This document shows, piece by piece, positions 43,111-52,172 of a DNA stretch of 52,455 nucleotides. The notes beneath the pieces are model-generated. The model saw only the letters and a program-made list of their open reading frames with translations. It searched no databases and was not told where the DNA came from. How positions within the stretch are numbered: the stretch's first letter is position 1; the number at the start of each line of letters is the position of its first letter. The DNA is from an uncultured Alistipes sp. (GTDB taxonomy: Bacteria; Bacteroidota; Bacteroidia; Bacteroidales; Rikenellaceae). A program made the translations under genes and the position numbers. The stretch lies in NCBI GenBank assembly GCA_910583985.1, contig CAJTYA010000004.1:1-52455 (forward strand). Reading direction: 5' to 3'.

Positions 43111-43451
43111 TCCAAAGCTCCTTTCTTCCATGCGTAAGCCAATCCGAGAACCAGAATCAACAAAAAGAACAGGATATTGACCAGCCCGGCCACCCCGACT
43201 TCGCCGACGATGACGGCCCACGGGAACATGAACATCGCCTCGACATCGAAGATCAAGAACAGGATGGCGAACAGGTAATACCCCACCTTGAACTGCATCC
43301 ACGACTTCCCGCGCGTAGGAATACCGCATTCGTATGCCTCACCCTTCTGTTTGTTGAACGAGCGCGGCGAGAGCAGGTAATCGAGCCCCCATGCCGCAAC
43401 GACGAGAAAAACAGCCGTAAGAATAACGACTAACAACAAAGTCAAATTCAT
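43101..43451 (-). CDS. nuoA: NADH-quinone oxidoreductase subunit A
   Basis: A 116-residue membrane protein with three helices and the conserved loop KGEAYECGIPTRGKSW, which carries the NuoA cysteine, plus FLIFDVEAMFMFPWA with the conserved acidic residues. It is first in the operon and has normal length. Its end overlaps nuoB. The order A-B-CD-H-I-J-K-L-M-N is uninterrupted to 33529. Confidence 0.94.
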   Translation of the reverse strand: MNLTLLLVVILTAVFLVVAAWGLDYLLSPRSFNKQKGEAYECGIPTRGKSWMQFKVGYYLFAILFLIFDVEAMFMFPWAVIVGEVGVAGLVNILFFLLILVLGLAYAWKKGALEWK

Positions 43452-43566
43452 AATCTATCCGTTTTGACAATCGAAAATGCCTGTAAAAAAGTATCCGGAC
43501 GATACGATTCACAGGCCTCGATAGAATATTTCGGTAAAAATTAATGTCGTTTCGGTAAAAACAGTG

Positions 43567-43600
43567 CAAAATTAATCGAATTTGTCAAGAGAAAAAATTA
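43567..43600 (-). promoter_or_regulatory. Possible nuo promoter
   Basis: On the minus strand TAATTTTG (43574-43567) fits the TAnnTTTG -7 box. At the expected distance upstream there is only a T-run instead of TTTG, so the -33 element is weak. It would give a leader of about 110 nt before nuoA. Confidence 0.45.
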
Positions 43601-43679
43601 TCGGCGCTTTTTTATTCCGTCCTCCCAATCCCTCCTTTCTCCGCCCGCCGGCCCCCTGCACGGAGCGGAAAGGAAGCGC

Positions 43680-44830
43680 CGCCCGGAGCCGCACGAAATG
43701 CTACGGACGCACAGCAAACGGGGTACGGCACTCTCCGTGGCTCGGCGCCCCGCCGGCACCTTGCCGACGGCTTGCGTCGGGCCGGCAAAACGAACGAGCC
43801 GCGCAACCCGACAGCCCGGAGCCCCCGCCTCGTCTCGGACCGACGCCGAACGCACCGTTCTGCTCCCCCGCCCAACATCCGGAACCGCACGATAACACGA
43901 CAGGTCCTCTCACAACGTACCGAGACCGAACGATAACGATAAACGCACGACAAACGCCCCCTTCGTACCTCGGCGTCCCTGCCAACGGTTTACCTGAAGC
44001 CCATCATGCAAATGTTCCAACTGCGCCCCGACAGCCCGGAGCCCCAACACCTCGCCGCCGGACCGTGCCCGCCGCCGCACACGTCGTTCCGCCCCGGCAA
44101 ACACTCCGAAACCGCACGATATGCGACAACCTCCCACGATACGCGATAAAATCGGACAATAATAATACGATAAACACAAGGCCAGCGACTTAGGAGTTCT
44201 TTGTAGTTCAACGCCCCGGCCAGCGGTTATCAAGCCCATAAAGTGAACATCCAAGGCGACCGATAACCCTGAAACTCCTAAAAACCTCATCACCGGATCG
44301 TTCCGTCACTACACGCATCGCTTTGCCTTCTCCCAAACACTTCGAGACCGCACGATACGCGACAGTCCCACTCAAAACGCAACGAAACGAACGAGCCGCA
44401 CGACCCGACAGACAGGAGCAACCTTCGTCCCCGTCCCAGACCGGACCGCCGCCGCACGGGTCGTCTCGTTCCCCTGCCAAACACCCCGAAACCGGACGAT
44501 ACACGACCGCTCCACACGAAATACGACGAACACACGGCAGGCGACTGCGAGACTTCATAGCGCAACGCCCCGTCGACAACTTACGTTAGGCTTGCAAAAC
44601 GAACGATCCGCCACACGGAACAGTTCCCAGAGAATCCCCTGACCTCACTGCCGAACCGACAAAACGAACGAGCCGCGCAACCCGACAGCCCGGAGCACCC
44701 CCGCCCCATCTCGGACCGGGCCGCCGCCGAACGCGTCGCTATGCTTCCTCGTCAAACAGCCCGGAACCGCACGATATGCGACGCCCCACACGAAACGCGA
44801 CGGAACCGTCGATATACACGACACGGCAAG
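43680..44830. repeat. Array of degenerate intergenic repeats
   Basis: Imperfect copies of a unit of roughly 140-280 bases follow one another. One landmark, close to CCGAAACCGCACGATATGCG, occurs near 43879, 43921 (diverged), 44107, 44343, 44487 and 44763. A second, close to CCCGACAGCCCGGAGC, occurs near 43807, 44026, 44404 and 44680. A third, AAAACGAACGAGCC, occurs near 43787, 44383, 44600 (diverged) and 44660. The copies are too diverged and too long for a CRISPR. No frame is continuous through the array on either strand, though the minus-strand frames yield recurrent short peptides such as YRAVSxCL. The plus strand is poor in T. Confidence 0.65.
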
Positions 44831-44882
44831 CCATTCCGGAATCCTTCACGCCGCAATGCTCAGCAGCGGTAAAACGAAACGA

Positions 44883-44912
44883 CGACGGGTGCCCTGTTGC
44901 GGGCACCCGTCG
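44883..44912 (-). terminator. Terminator-like hairpin after the TPR gene
   Basis: CGACGGGTGCCC and GGGCACCCGTCG form a perfect 12-bp stem with a 6-nt loop; on the minus strand TCGTTTCGTTTT follows. It lies about 180 bases after the TPR gene stop and is its likely transcription end. Confidence 0.65.
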
Positions 44913-45091
44913 CGGTCCTTTTCCCGAAGGAAAACATATTTCGTATCGAAAACCGAGGCTCCCCCTGCCGGCAGCGAACTCCTTTGCGGAGCATCGGCCA
45001 TTCCGTCGGCATTCATGCCGGCAGCGTTGCGCTGCACCGTCCGCCGGACAGCATCCGTCCGTTCGGGAATCGTCGGTCTTCGACCTTCGCG

Positions 45092-46723
45092 TTACTGCTT
45101 GAGAGCCTGCAATGCGCTCTTGGCCATTTCGTGATTGGGATCGATCTCCAGAATCTTTTCCCAATATTTGATCGATTCGGGAGCGTCTTCACGGATGTAG
45201 TGGTAATATCCCAGATAGCGATAGGCCTCGATGAGCATCCGTCCGTTCTTGGCCGGATCGCCTTCGAGCAACGCGATGGCCGCTTCGTAGTACGGTTTGG
45301 AAAGGCCCTGCGTGGTTTCGGGGTCGAGCAGCGCATTGGTACGGGCGCGCCAGAACGTACCCAAATAGTTATCGGGCACCTTTTCGGCCACGTAAGCGAA
45401 CAGGCTGTCGGCGACTTTGGCATATTCCAGCATCTTCATCGAGTCGGCTTCGGCCATCCCGCCCTCGGCGGGCACGAGGTTCGAAGCGGCGATATAGTGG
45501 GTCTTGCCGAGGTTGAAATAGTCGGAAATCTTGACGTCCTTGCCGCCGTTTTTGAGGAACATGCCCTGTGCAGCGATGGCTTCGTCCACCTGACCGGCGC
45601 TTTCGGCCGCCGACGAGAGTTCCTTATACCATTCCACGTGCGTGGTATCCATCGCAATGGCTTTTTTGTAGGCCATCATCGCAGCCGGATAATCCTTGTT
45701 CTTGCTCAGGATACGGGCATAGTAAATGTGGTCGCGGCTGATAAGTTTGGCCGTATCGACGTTCTGCATCAGGTTCCGAGCCAGTTCGAGGCTTCGTGCG
45801 AAATCGCCCTTGTCGAAGCTGATGTACATGTTGAGACGCTGCATCACGGCGTTCTGGGGCGCACGGGCGGTCACCTTCGAAACGATTTCCTGTGCTTTGT
45901 CGTGCTCGCCGCTGAAGAACAGGATGGAAGCGTAACGCGACAGGTCGTCGATGTCCGAATTTTCGGGCGTGATGTATTTCGAATAGGCCTCGGCGGCTTC
46001 GGCGAAGCGGTTGTTTTCATAGTATACATCGGCCAGATCGCGGTAAGCGATCGTATATTCGGGATCGATCTCGATGAGCTTGTTCATCATGTCGATAGCC
46101 AACTGCGGATTGGGCTTGGTGTAGATGCGGGCATACTTCAGATAGGCCTCCTTGCATTCGTCGTCGAAATAAATGGCCTGTTCGTAACGGTTGGCCGCAT
46201 CGCCGACCTTGTTCTGCGCGGCGAGAATATCCCCTTCGAGGATATATACGTCGGGCGATTTGGCGCCCACCTCCTGCGCTTTGGCCAGATATTCCGATAC
46301 TTTGTCGCTCTTGCCCGGCACCTGCATGTAGGCTCTGGCAATGGTCACGTAGATAAGCGGATTCTTCTTGTTCTTACCGGTGGTGAATCCGGCGAAAGCC
46401 TTGTCCGCATCGGGGTTGGCTGCCAACTGGAGCTTCAGGTCGCCGATGGCGTTGAACACGTATTCGGGATCGGCGGCGAGCCCTTCCTTATAATAGTAGG
46501 CGGCCGAGTCCTTCATGTTTTCGGCCGAGTAGATTTCCCCCAGATAATAGCAGGCTTCGGCTTTGGCCTTTCCCCCCTTGTTCACGTTTTCGAGCAGCGC
46601 GGGTTTGGCGTAGCTGTACATGCCGGCTTTGAAGTAGTCGATTCCCTTATCGTTATCGCCCGCGACAAGAGAATGGGTTCCCGCCATCATCGCGATGGCC
46701 ATCATCGAAAATTTTACGTTCAT
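45092..46723 (-). CDS. Periplasmic tetratricopeptide-repeat protein
   Basis: A 543-residue protein with a signal peptide (about 1-21, MMAGTHSLVAG) and tandem TPR units through most of its length, for example ACYYLGEIYSAENMKDSAAYYYKEGLAADPE, KYARIYTKPNPQLAIDMMNKLIEIDPEY and YYHYIREDAPESIKYWEKILEIDPNH (described by their W/Y-G-A-P spacing). TPR solenoids mediate protein contacts; no enzymatic domain is seen. It is the last gene after a PstS-like lipoprotein and a small membrane protein, downstream of the TonB/ExbBD genes. In other Bacteroidota this set of genes is often adjacent, which suggests a scaffold for the TonB-ExbBD system; that is inference. Confidence 0.85.
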   Translation of the reverse strand: MNVKFSMMAIAMMAGTHSLVAGDNDKGIDYFKAGMYSYAKPALLENVNKGGKAKAEACYYLGEIYSAENMKDSAAYYYKEGLAADPEYVFNAIGDLKLQLAANPDADKAFAGFTTGKNKKNPLIYVTIARAYMQVPGKSDKVSEYLAKAQEVGAKSPDVYILEGDILAAQNKVGDAANRYEQAIYFDDECKEAYLKYARIYTKPNPQLAIDMMNKLIEIDPEYTIAYRDLADVYYENNRFAEAAEAYSKYITPENSDIDDLSRYASILFFSGEHDKAQEIVSKVTARAPQNAVMQRLNMYISFDKGDFARSLELARNLMQNVDTAKLISRDHIYYARILSKNKDYPAAMMAYKKAIAMDTTHVEWYKELSSAAESAGQVDEAIAAQGMFLKNGGKDVKISDYFNLGKTHYIAASNLVPAEGGMAEADSMKMLEYAKVADSLFAYVAEKVPDNYLGTFWRARTNALLDPETTQGLSKPYYEAAIALLEGDPAKNGRMLIEAYRYLGYYHYIREDAPESIKYWEKILEIDPNHEMAKSALQALKQ

Positions 46724-46746
46724 TTTTTCAGTTTGTTATGCTAAGA

Positions 46747-47706
46747 TTACAAGTTGTCTCTCACGTTGACGATCCTCACGTTCTGCGTAGCCGGCACCAA
46801 CCCCGCCTTGAGAATGATGCGTTGTCCGCGGTCGGAAGCCAGAAAGGTGGAAAATCCCGAAGCCAGCCCGCTGCGCGGGTCCGTCAGGATCGCGTAGACG
46901 CTCCGGGTCAGCGGATACTGTCCCAACGCGACGTAAGCCTGATAGGGCTGGTAGCTGTCGGCCAAAGTGGCCTGCGCCTCGCGGCTGACCCTCATCACGG
47001 TGATCCGTTCCGAGAACTTGAGGTTCGTCGTATCGCTCTTGCTGCCCACCCAGCTCACGCCGATCACGCCGATGGCATCGGGCGTCTGGGCCACGTAGTC
47101 GATCACATCCATATTGGTCTGCTGGGCGTTCAGCGCGCCGGAAAGCGGCTTGCCCTTGCAAAGCGAGTCGATGGCGTAGCGCACCGTGCTCGAATTGGCG
47201 TTGTCGAAGACCAGCCGTAGGTCGCCTAACCGGGAAGCGGGATTGAGCTGTTTCCACGACGTGATTTCGCCGGTCAGGATTCCGCTCAGTTGCGACACGG
47301 AAATCAACGAATCGGCATTCTGTTTATTGACGATCAAGGCGATGGCGTCCGTCGCGATCTTGAACTCCTTGGGATAGAACTTCATGGCTTCGAGCGACGC
47401 CTTCTCCTCGCCGGTGAGCGGACGCGTCGTCACGGCCAGCCGCACGCTGTCCTGCAACAACAACGTGACGGCCTCCACCTCGCTCGTATAGATCGGGCTG
47501 ATTCCGGCCATCGTATAGATGCCCTCGAAGACGTCGATCTCCTGCTGAATGATTCTCCGGAAACTTTCGTCCACGCTGATGGGTATGACGCCCGTGGTGG
47601 CCGTATCCGTATATTTGTCCTTCGCTTTCTTACCCCTGCACGAAAAAGAGGCCGCTACGATCAACAGCATGAAAGCGAATGCGAGCGAACGATTCCGTAC
47701 CGACAT
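46747..47706 (-). CDS. PstS-like phosphate/anion-binding lipoprotein
   Basis: A 319-residue lipoprotein (lipobox SFSC, Cys23) of the PstS-like periplasmic-binding fold. VTTRPLTGEE, KIATDAIALIVN, LSGILTGEITSWKQL, NANSSTVRYAIDS and IGVIGVSWVG are the typical ordered motifs of phosphate-binding proteins. No pstC, pstA or pstB is nearby; instead it lies between a small membrane protein and a TPR protein, after the TonB cluster. So it may not feed an ABC importer but sense or bind an anion in the periplasm. Family call firm, ligand uncertain. Confidence 0.83.
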   Translation of the reverse strand: MSVRNRSLAFAFMLLIVAASFSCRGKKAKDKYTDTATTGVIPISVDESFRRIIQQEIDVFEGIYTMAGISPIYTSEVEAVTLLLQDSVRLAVTTRPLTGEEKASLEAMKFYPKEFKIATDAIALIVNKQNADSLISVSQLSGILTGEITSWKQLNPASRLGDLRLVFDNANSSTVRYAIDSLCKGKPLSGALNAQQTNMDVIDYVAQTPDAIGVIGVSWVGSKSDTTNLKFSERITVMRVSREAQATLADSYQPYQAYVALGQYPLTRSVYAILTDPRSGLASGFSTFLASDRGQRIILKAGLVPATQNVRIVNVRDNL

Positions 47707-47715
47707 AGATTATTC

Positions 47716-47943
47716 TTATTTAACGTTTCCTTTGACCAGTCTGTAAGCCCTGAAAATACCGTACAGAAAAAAAAGCGCGCCCATACCGTATCGCAACGGG
47801 TCGGACACCCTTTCTGCAAATATAGGCGAAAATATCATAATGTACGCCATCCCCAGGTAAAATAATATCATGAACAATCCGAACACATAGTAAATCGCGC
47901 CCAACTTGTTCCGCCTGTTTTCTTTCGTTTCCAAAACACTCAT
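47716..47943 (-). CDS. Small two-helix membrane protein
   Basis: A 75-residue protein with two hydrophobic helices (about 15-36 and 51-67) between basic ends (KENRRNK and YRLVKGNVK). The ATG at 47943 (MSVLETKENRR) is chosen over a TTG two codons upstream. It is 9 bases before the PstS-like gene and presumably co-transcribed. No family was recognised; its constant neighbourhood to PstS-like and TPR genes is the only functional hint. Confidence 0.7.
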   Translation of the reverse strand: MSVLETKENRRNKLGAIYYVFGLFMILFYLGMAYIMIFSPIFAERVSDPLRYGMGALFFLYGIFRAYRLVKGNVK

Positions 47944-49144
47944 AATCAATTCATATAGACATATCCGTCCGTTATCCGGCAGACGAAAGGAAGATCGTCT
48001 TTCCGCTTCGGGAGCCTTCGCGGAGGACGCCGCATGACGCCGGATGCGACACCTTTCGTTCCAAAAGTAAAACTAAATCGCATTTTTTCCTAATAAAACG
48101 ACGTTTCCCGCTTTCGAATCGTCCGATCCGGCCGGCCCGTTCCTCCGCCTCCATACCGCGGGACAGGAGAGTCGCAGACCGGTTCGACGGCACACGACCG
48201 GAGCGTCCTCCGGCTACGGCATCGCGACAGGCACGCTCGTCCGGCTTCCGCATCCGTGCCGAATCCGCTTTCCGGAACGTTCGCAGCGACGAAAGCGCAG
48301 GCTATTCACTCCCTGCTCCGGACAGCATCCGGGTCCGACTCGTCCCGGCCGGTCCCCGCTCTTCTCTGCGCCGAAAGCGACGCGCGATACGCCGCACACC
48401 CCGGACGGCCCCCGAAAGCGGATCGCACGAAGAACCGTTTCCGATAAAACGGCGAATACCGCACGAATCGTATCGCCGGACCCGAAAATGCGCCCGAAAG
48501 AGAAACGTGCGTCTGCCGCTTCGACCGTTCCGCTCCCTCGAAAGGTCGGTCGGGAAAACCGCCGAAACGATCAGACCATTCCTCAAACAGGCAGACGCGA
48601 GACCCGACGGCGAGACAAAGAAAGTCGACGCGACCTCCGTGCGGACCGGCTTCCCCCGGACGGACGGGAGACACAACGAGGAGACAACGGAGAACCGACA
48701 AGCCGCCCCCTCCTCTCCCCTTGAAAACTTCCGTCCGGTTCGTTCCCGCACCGAGGCCAAAGGGAAAGCGACCGGTACGACTGCCGCGGCAGAGCATGCG
48801 GAACACAGCGAACAAGGACGAGGGAAGACAGGAAGCGAGACCAGCGAGAAAGACAAAAAAGAAAGGCGACAGCATATTCCGATGCGCCGACAGCAAGCCC
48901 GCACTGCCGACGATACCGTCGGATGCGGTTCCGGGGATGCACTGTTCGGGACATTTCGATAGCAAGGTTGCCGCCCATGCTTATCGTTTCAATAAAAGCA
49001 GGCTTTCCGGATGACAATCCGAAGCTCTCCGAGGGAATCGGGAGGGAGGGGGGCAACCCCGATACACGAGGCACGGTCGCCGGAAGACAATCCGATGCGA
49101 AAAGGGAAGGCAGCGGCATGAGGTACATCGAAACACATGATTGT
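47944..49144. other. 1.2-kb region without a convincing gene, inside the TonB-TPR cluster
   Basis: No frame on either strand gives a protein with domains, a clear signal peptide or regular membrane segments; the longest minus-strand frames are Ser/Arg/Cys-rich and overlap each other. The proximal part near 47950-48080 is AT-richer and probably holds the promoter of the small membrane protein gene, but no consensus pair was found. The rest is GC-rich. Confidence 0.5.
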
Positions 49145-49186
49145 AAAAAAAGAAACAGGCGGCCGAAAGCATCGGTCGCCTGTTTT
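49145..49186 (-). terminator. Rho-independent terminator after tonB
   Basis: On the minus strand AAACAGGCG and CGCCTGTTT flank an inner partly paired segment, forming a long stem with one mismatch, followed by TCTTTTTTT. It lies 22 bases after the tonB stop and separates it from the downstream genes. Confidence 0.85.
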
Positions 49187-49207
49187 CGAAATCGGATTTC
49201 CGAACGA

Positions 49208-50035
49208 TTACTGCTGCATGAGCTTGAATCGGATCGGAGCCGTGAAGTATACGGCTACGTTGTTACCGTTCTGTTTACCGGGAATCCACTTGGGCATGGA
49301 CTTGATGACCCGCTTGGCTTCGTCGTCCAAAGCCCGGTCTACGGGTGCGAGCACTTCCACGTCCTGAATATCGCCGGTTTTCGACACGACGAAACGAACG
49401 ACGACCACACCTTCGATACCGTTCTCCGCCGCGATGGCCGGATACTTGATATTCTTGGCCAGATATTCCTGCATGGCCGCTTCGCCGCCGGGGAACTGAG
49501 GCATCTGTTCCACCGCTACAAACGGCGTTTCCTGTACTTCTTCGACAGGTTCGTCCATAGCGACTTCCCTCAGATCGGCGATGTCCTGACCGTTGATCTC
49601 GTCGTTACCTTTCACGTCGGCGATAGAGATCGCCATCTTCGAGTTGGTCAACTCGTCCTGCGTCTTGATCTCCTCTTCTTCGGCCACTTCCTCGTCCTTC
49701 TTGATGACGGGAGCGGTGAACTTGATGGAGCTCTTCAAGGGCGGAGGGGGCGGAGCATCGAGTTTCTTTATTTCGTCGTTGTTCTTCACCTCGGCCTGTT
49801 CGAGGTTGGTCAGCGTAGTTACTTCGGTCACTTTTTCGACCGTTTTCTTCGGAGTAACGAAACGAATCAAAGTCGGCAGACAAATGATGATGATCGCGAG
49901 GATCGTCACCAGCAGCATGGCCTTGTTGTGCCGTGCGGCCGAGTCGCTGCGCATGGCGAATGCGCCGAACTCCTTGTTCTTGCCGTCAAAAACTAATTCG
50001 CACCATTGCTTCGAATTCAAATCAAGATTGCTCAT
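49208..50035 (-). CDS. tonB: Energy transducer TonB
   Basis: A 275-residue TonB. It has a cytoplasmic N-terminus with the Bacteroidota pattern FDGKNKEFGAFAMR, one membrane helix (about 41-60), a proline stretch APPPPPLK, an acidic linker and the C-terminal TonB domain QFPGGEAAMQEYLAKNIKYP through GVVVVRFVVSKTGDI and KWIPGKQNGNNVAVYFTAPIRF (long runs given by landmark residues). It would couple the proton gradient to receptors such as the BtuB-like one. It is 26 bases after an ExbD gene. Confidence 0.92.
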   Translation of the reverse strand: MSNLDLNSKQWCELVFDGKNKEFGAFAMRSDSAARHNKAMLLVTILAIIIICLPTLIRFVTPKKTVEKVTEVTTLTNLEQAEVKNNDEIKKLDAPPPPPLKSSIKFTAPVIKKDEEVAEEEEIKTQDELTNSKMAISIADVKGNDEINGQDIADLREVAMDEPVEEVQETPFVAVEQMPQFPGGEAAMQEYLAKNIKYPAIAAENGIEGVVVVRFVVSKTGDIQDVEVLAPVDRALDDEAKRVIKSMPKWIPGKQNGNNVAVYFTAPIRFKLMQQ

Positions 50036-50061
50036 TGTCTTTTCGATTTAATGTGAATTAG

Positions 50062-50700
50062 TTATCGGTCGATATTTTTCGTCAGCTCTCCGGCCTTCGC
50101 GAGGTTTTCCAAAAGGAACTCGTCCCCTTCGGTGATGTCCACGATAGCGTACTTGCTGATGTTGCAGATCTGCATTTCGTCCAGAGCGTCGATCAGATTC
50201 TTGTAACTCGATTCGTCGGTCCCCTTGATCATCACGACGGGAGCGGCCTTGTCCTTTTTGATTTCGGCGGCCTCCGCCTTGAACTGGTCTTCGGTGATCT
50301 TTTCGTCGAGCATCTGTTTCTTCAGATCGTTGATCTTCGCCACCACGTCCTTGTTGCGGTCCAGCAGCACCGCACGGAGTCCGTCGGCCTGATAGGTCGT
50401 TTCCTTCAGAGAGGTATAGTCTTCATAATTGGGCGTACCGAAATAATAATAGACCTTATCGTCTCCTCCCAACAGAATAGTGATGGCGCGCGATTCCTGT
50501 ACCTTCGTCTGCTCTTCCTCCGATACCTTATCGTTGGTCGGCATACTGATTTCCATCGTCTGAGGCTTACTCAGCGAGGTACAGAGCATGAAGAAAGTAA
50601 TAAGCAGCATGTTCATGTCCACCATCGGGGTGAAATCGACCCGGACGGTAAACTTCTTCTGCTTACTGCCTCCCTTGCTACTTTCTTGTATTTCAGCCAT
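50062..50700 (-). CDS. exbD: ExbD/TolR-family biopolymer transporter subunit (second copy)
   Basis: A 212-residue ExbD. The single helix starts FTPMVDMNMLLITFFMLC with the conserved membrane aspartate (Asp29). After it comes a periplasmic domain that is longer than the roughly 140-residue E. coli ExbD because of an inserted, highly charged stretch (KINDLKKQMLDEKITEDQFKAEAAEIKKDK region, residues about 130-160) with coiled-coil character. It ends with the TolR-like fold (MIKGTDESSYKNLIDALDEM). It is 23 bases after the other ExbD gene. Confidence 0.9.
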   Translation of the reverse strand: MAEIQESSKGGSKQKKFTVRVDFTPMVDMNMLLITFFMLCTSLSKPQTMEISMPTNDKVSEEEQTKVQESRAITILLGGDDKVYYYFGTPNYEDYTSLKETTYQADGLRAVLLDRNKDVVAKINDLKKQMLDEKITEDQFKAEAAEIKKDKAAPVVMIKGTDESSYKNLIDALDEMQICNISKYAIVDITEGDEFLLENLAKAGELTKNIDR

Positions 50701-50723
50701 AATTCGATTGTTATATTATGCGT

Positions 50724-51335
50724 CTATTCTTCATCGGTCGAAATCGACTTCAACGAGGTGATCAAGTTGTAACGGTTCTCCCGGATGTCCTGAAGCGACG
50801 TCATGATTGTTTTGATTTTGGGATACGGCGTGGTCTGGTCGGCCTTGATCGCAATGCGCAGATCGCGGTTCTGCAGACGAGCGTTTCTCACCCAGCTCTT
50901 GAACTGATTGTCCGTGCTGTCCGTAGGGATACCCAAATCCTTGAGCGTCGCGTCCTGTTCGTCTTCGCTCAGAGCCAGAAACGCTTTCATCTGACTGATG
51001 GGCACGCCGAACGAGTTGGCCAGCCTGAACTTATTCTTTTCTTCGGGTGTGAACTCTATTCCGTATTCCTCGCCTACCTTCTCAAGCACTGCCACCCGGT
51101 CTTCCTGTTTGTCGAGCCCCATGAAGACTTTGCCCTGGGGGTCGATCAAAATCTGCAGGATGTCCGTTTCGGGGATTTTGATTTCCGACACGGAGCCCGG
51201 CGTAGAGACGGTTACGGGTTCCTTCTGGATGAAGGTCGAAGTAAGCATGAAGAAGGTAAGCAAAAGTACGGTCACATCACTCATCGCAGTCATGTCGATG
51301 AATGTGCTCTTCCTTTTTACTTTTACTTTAGCCAT
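50724..51335 (-). CDS. exbD: ExbD/TolR-family biopolymer transporter subunit (first copy)
   Basis: A 203-residue ExbD with FIDMTAMSDVTVLLLTFFML as membrane helix; the conserved aspartate is Asp20 (SDVTVLL) with Asp13 nearby. The periplasmic part is enlarged (region LQILIDPQGKVFMGLDKQEDRV to LKDLGIPTDSTDNQ) compared with E. coli ExbD, and ends in a TolR-like half (DLRIAIKADQTTPYPKIKTIM, shortened here). Two different ExbD subunits in one operon are usual for Bacteroidota TonB systems and may form hetero-dimers. Confidence 0.9.
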   Translation of the reverse strand: MAKVKVKRKSTFIDMTAMSDVTVLLLTFFMLTSTFIQKEPVTVSTPGSVSEIKIPETDILQILIDPQGKVFMGLDKQEDRVAVLEKVGEEYGIEFTPEEKNKFRLANSFGVPISQMKAFLALSEDEQDATLKDLGIPTDSTDNQFKSWVRNARLQNRDLRIAIKADQTTPYPKIKTIMTSLQDIRENRYNLITSLKSISTDEE

Positions 51336-51359
51336 AGCGAGAAGTTGTTTTTTAGTGGA

Positions 51360-52172
51360 TTATTTGTGCGTTGCAGCGTAAGTCTGAACAATGGTAAATC
51401 CTACTTCGTCGATGCTATAGGTAAGTTTGTCGATTTTGCTGGTGAAATAGTTGTAAGAGATAACGGCCAGAGCACCGGTTGCGATACCGAAGGCGGTGTT
51501 GATAAGGGCCTCGGAGATACCGGTAGACAGCGCTACGGAGTCGGGCGAACCGGCGTTGGCCAGAGCGGCGAACGACTTGATCATACCCATCACGGTTCCG
51601 AGCAGACCGGTCAGCGTACCGAGCGTGGTCATCGTGGCGATCACCACCAAATTCTGTTCCAGCGAGGGAAGTTCCAGCGCGGTGGCTTCGTCGAGCTCTT
51701 TCTGGATGTTCATGAGTTTCTGGTCTTTGGCGAGCGTGGTGTCCTTTTCCATTTCTTCGTATTTCTTCAGAGCGGAATAAACGACGCTGGCTACGGAACC
51801 TTTCTGTTTTACGCACAGTTCGCGGGCTTTTTCCACTTCGCCGGCGTTGAGGGCTTCCTTCACGTTCTTGACGAACTTAACGACGTTGCCTTTGCCTTTG
51901 GCTTTGCCGATGGCGAAAGCACGTTCGATACTGAGCACGAGCACGGTGAGCAGCAAGGTCTGCAGCACGGGCACGATGACGCCACCTTTATAAATGGTAC
52001 CCAGCATGTTGCCCGGCAGCGGGTGGTTGTTGGGGTCGTTGTTCATAAAGTTTTCGGGGTTACCCAGCACGAAGTTGAAGATGCAAATGGCCAGAATGAA
52101 GCAGCATACGATAACCAGAAATGCCGACTTAATGCCTTTTGCCTGTTTGAAGTTTACTGACTTGGCTTCCAT
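51360..52172 (-). CDS. exbB: MotA/TolQ/ExbB proton-channel subunit
   Basis: A 270-residue ExbB-type protein. It has an N-terminal helix (SAFLVIVCCFILAICIFNFV), a helix ending LSIERAFAIGKAK with the family ERxxA pattern, a cytoplasmic middle, and the paired channel helices VVIATMTTLGTLTGLLGTVMGMIKSF and SEALINTAFGIATGALAVISYNYF (landmarks). With the two ExbD proteins it forms the proton-driven motor for TonB. It is the first gene of the cluster; a plausible leader of AT-rich sequence precedes it, but no consensus promoter pair was identified. Confidence 0.92.
   Translation of the reverse strand: MEAKSVNFKQAKGIKSAFLVIVCCFILAICIFNFVLGNPENFMNNDPNNHPLPGNMLGTIYKGGVIVPVLQTLLLTVLVLSIERAFAIGKAKGKGNVVKFVKNVKEALNAGEVEKARELCVKQKGSVASVVYSALKKYEEMEKDTTLAKDQKLMNIQKELDEATALELPSLEQNLVVIATMTTLGTLTGLLGTVMGMIKSFAALANAGSPDSVALSTGISEALINTAFGIATGALAVISYNYFTSKIDKLTYSIDEVGFTIVQTYAATHK

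Noticed and set aside
43680..44830. CRISPR array
   Set aside because: Repeats are long, strongly diverged and unevenly spaced, and no cas gene is present.
48306..48965. 219-codon minus-strand frame in the TonB-cluster spacer
   Set aside because: Overlapping alternative frames of similar length exist, and the product is Ser/Arg/Cys-rich with no clear signal peptide, domain or neighbour link.
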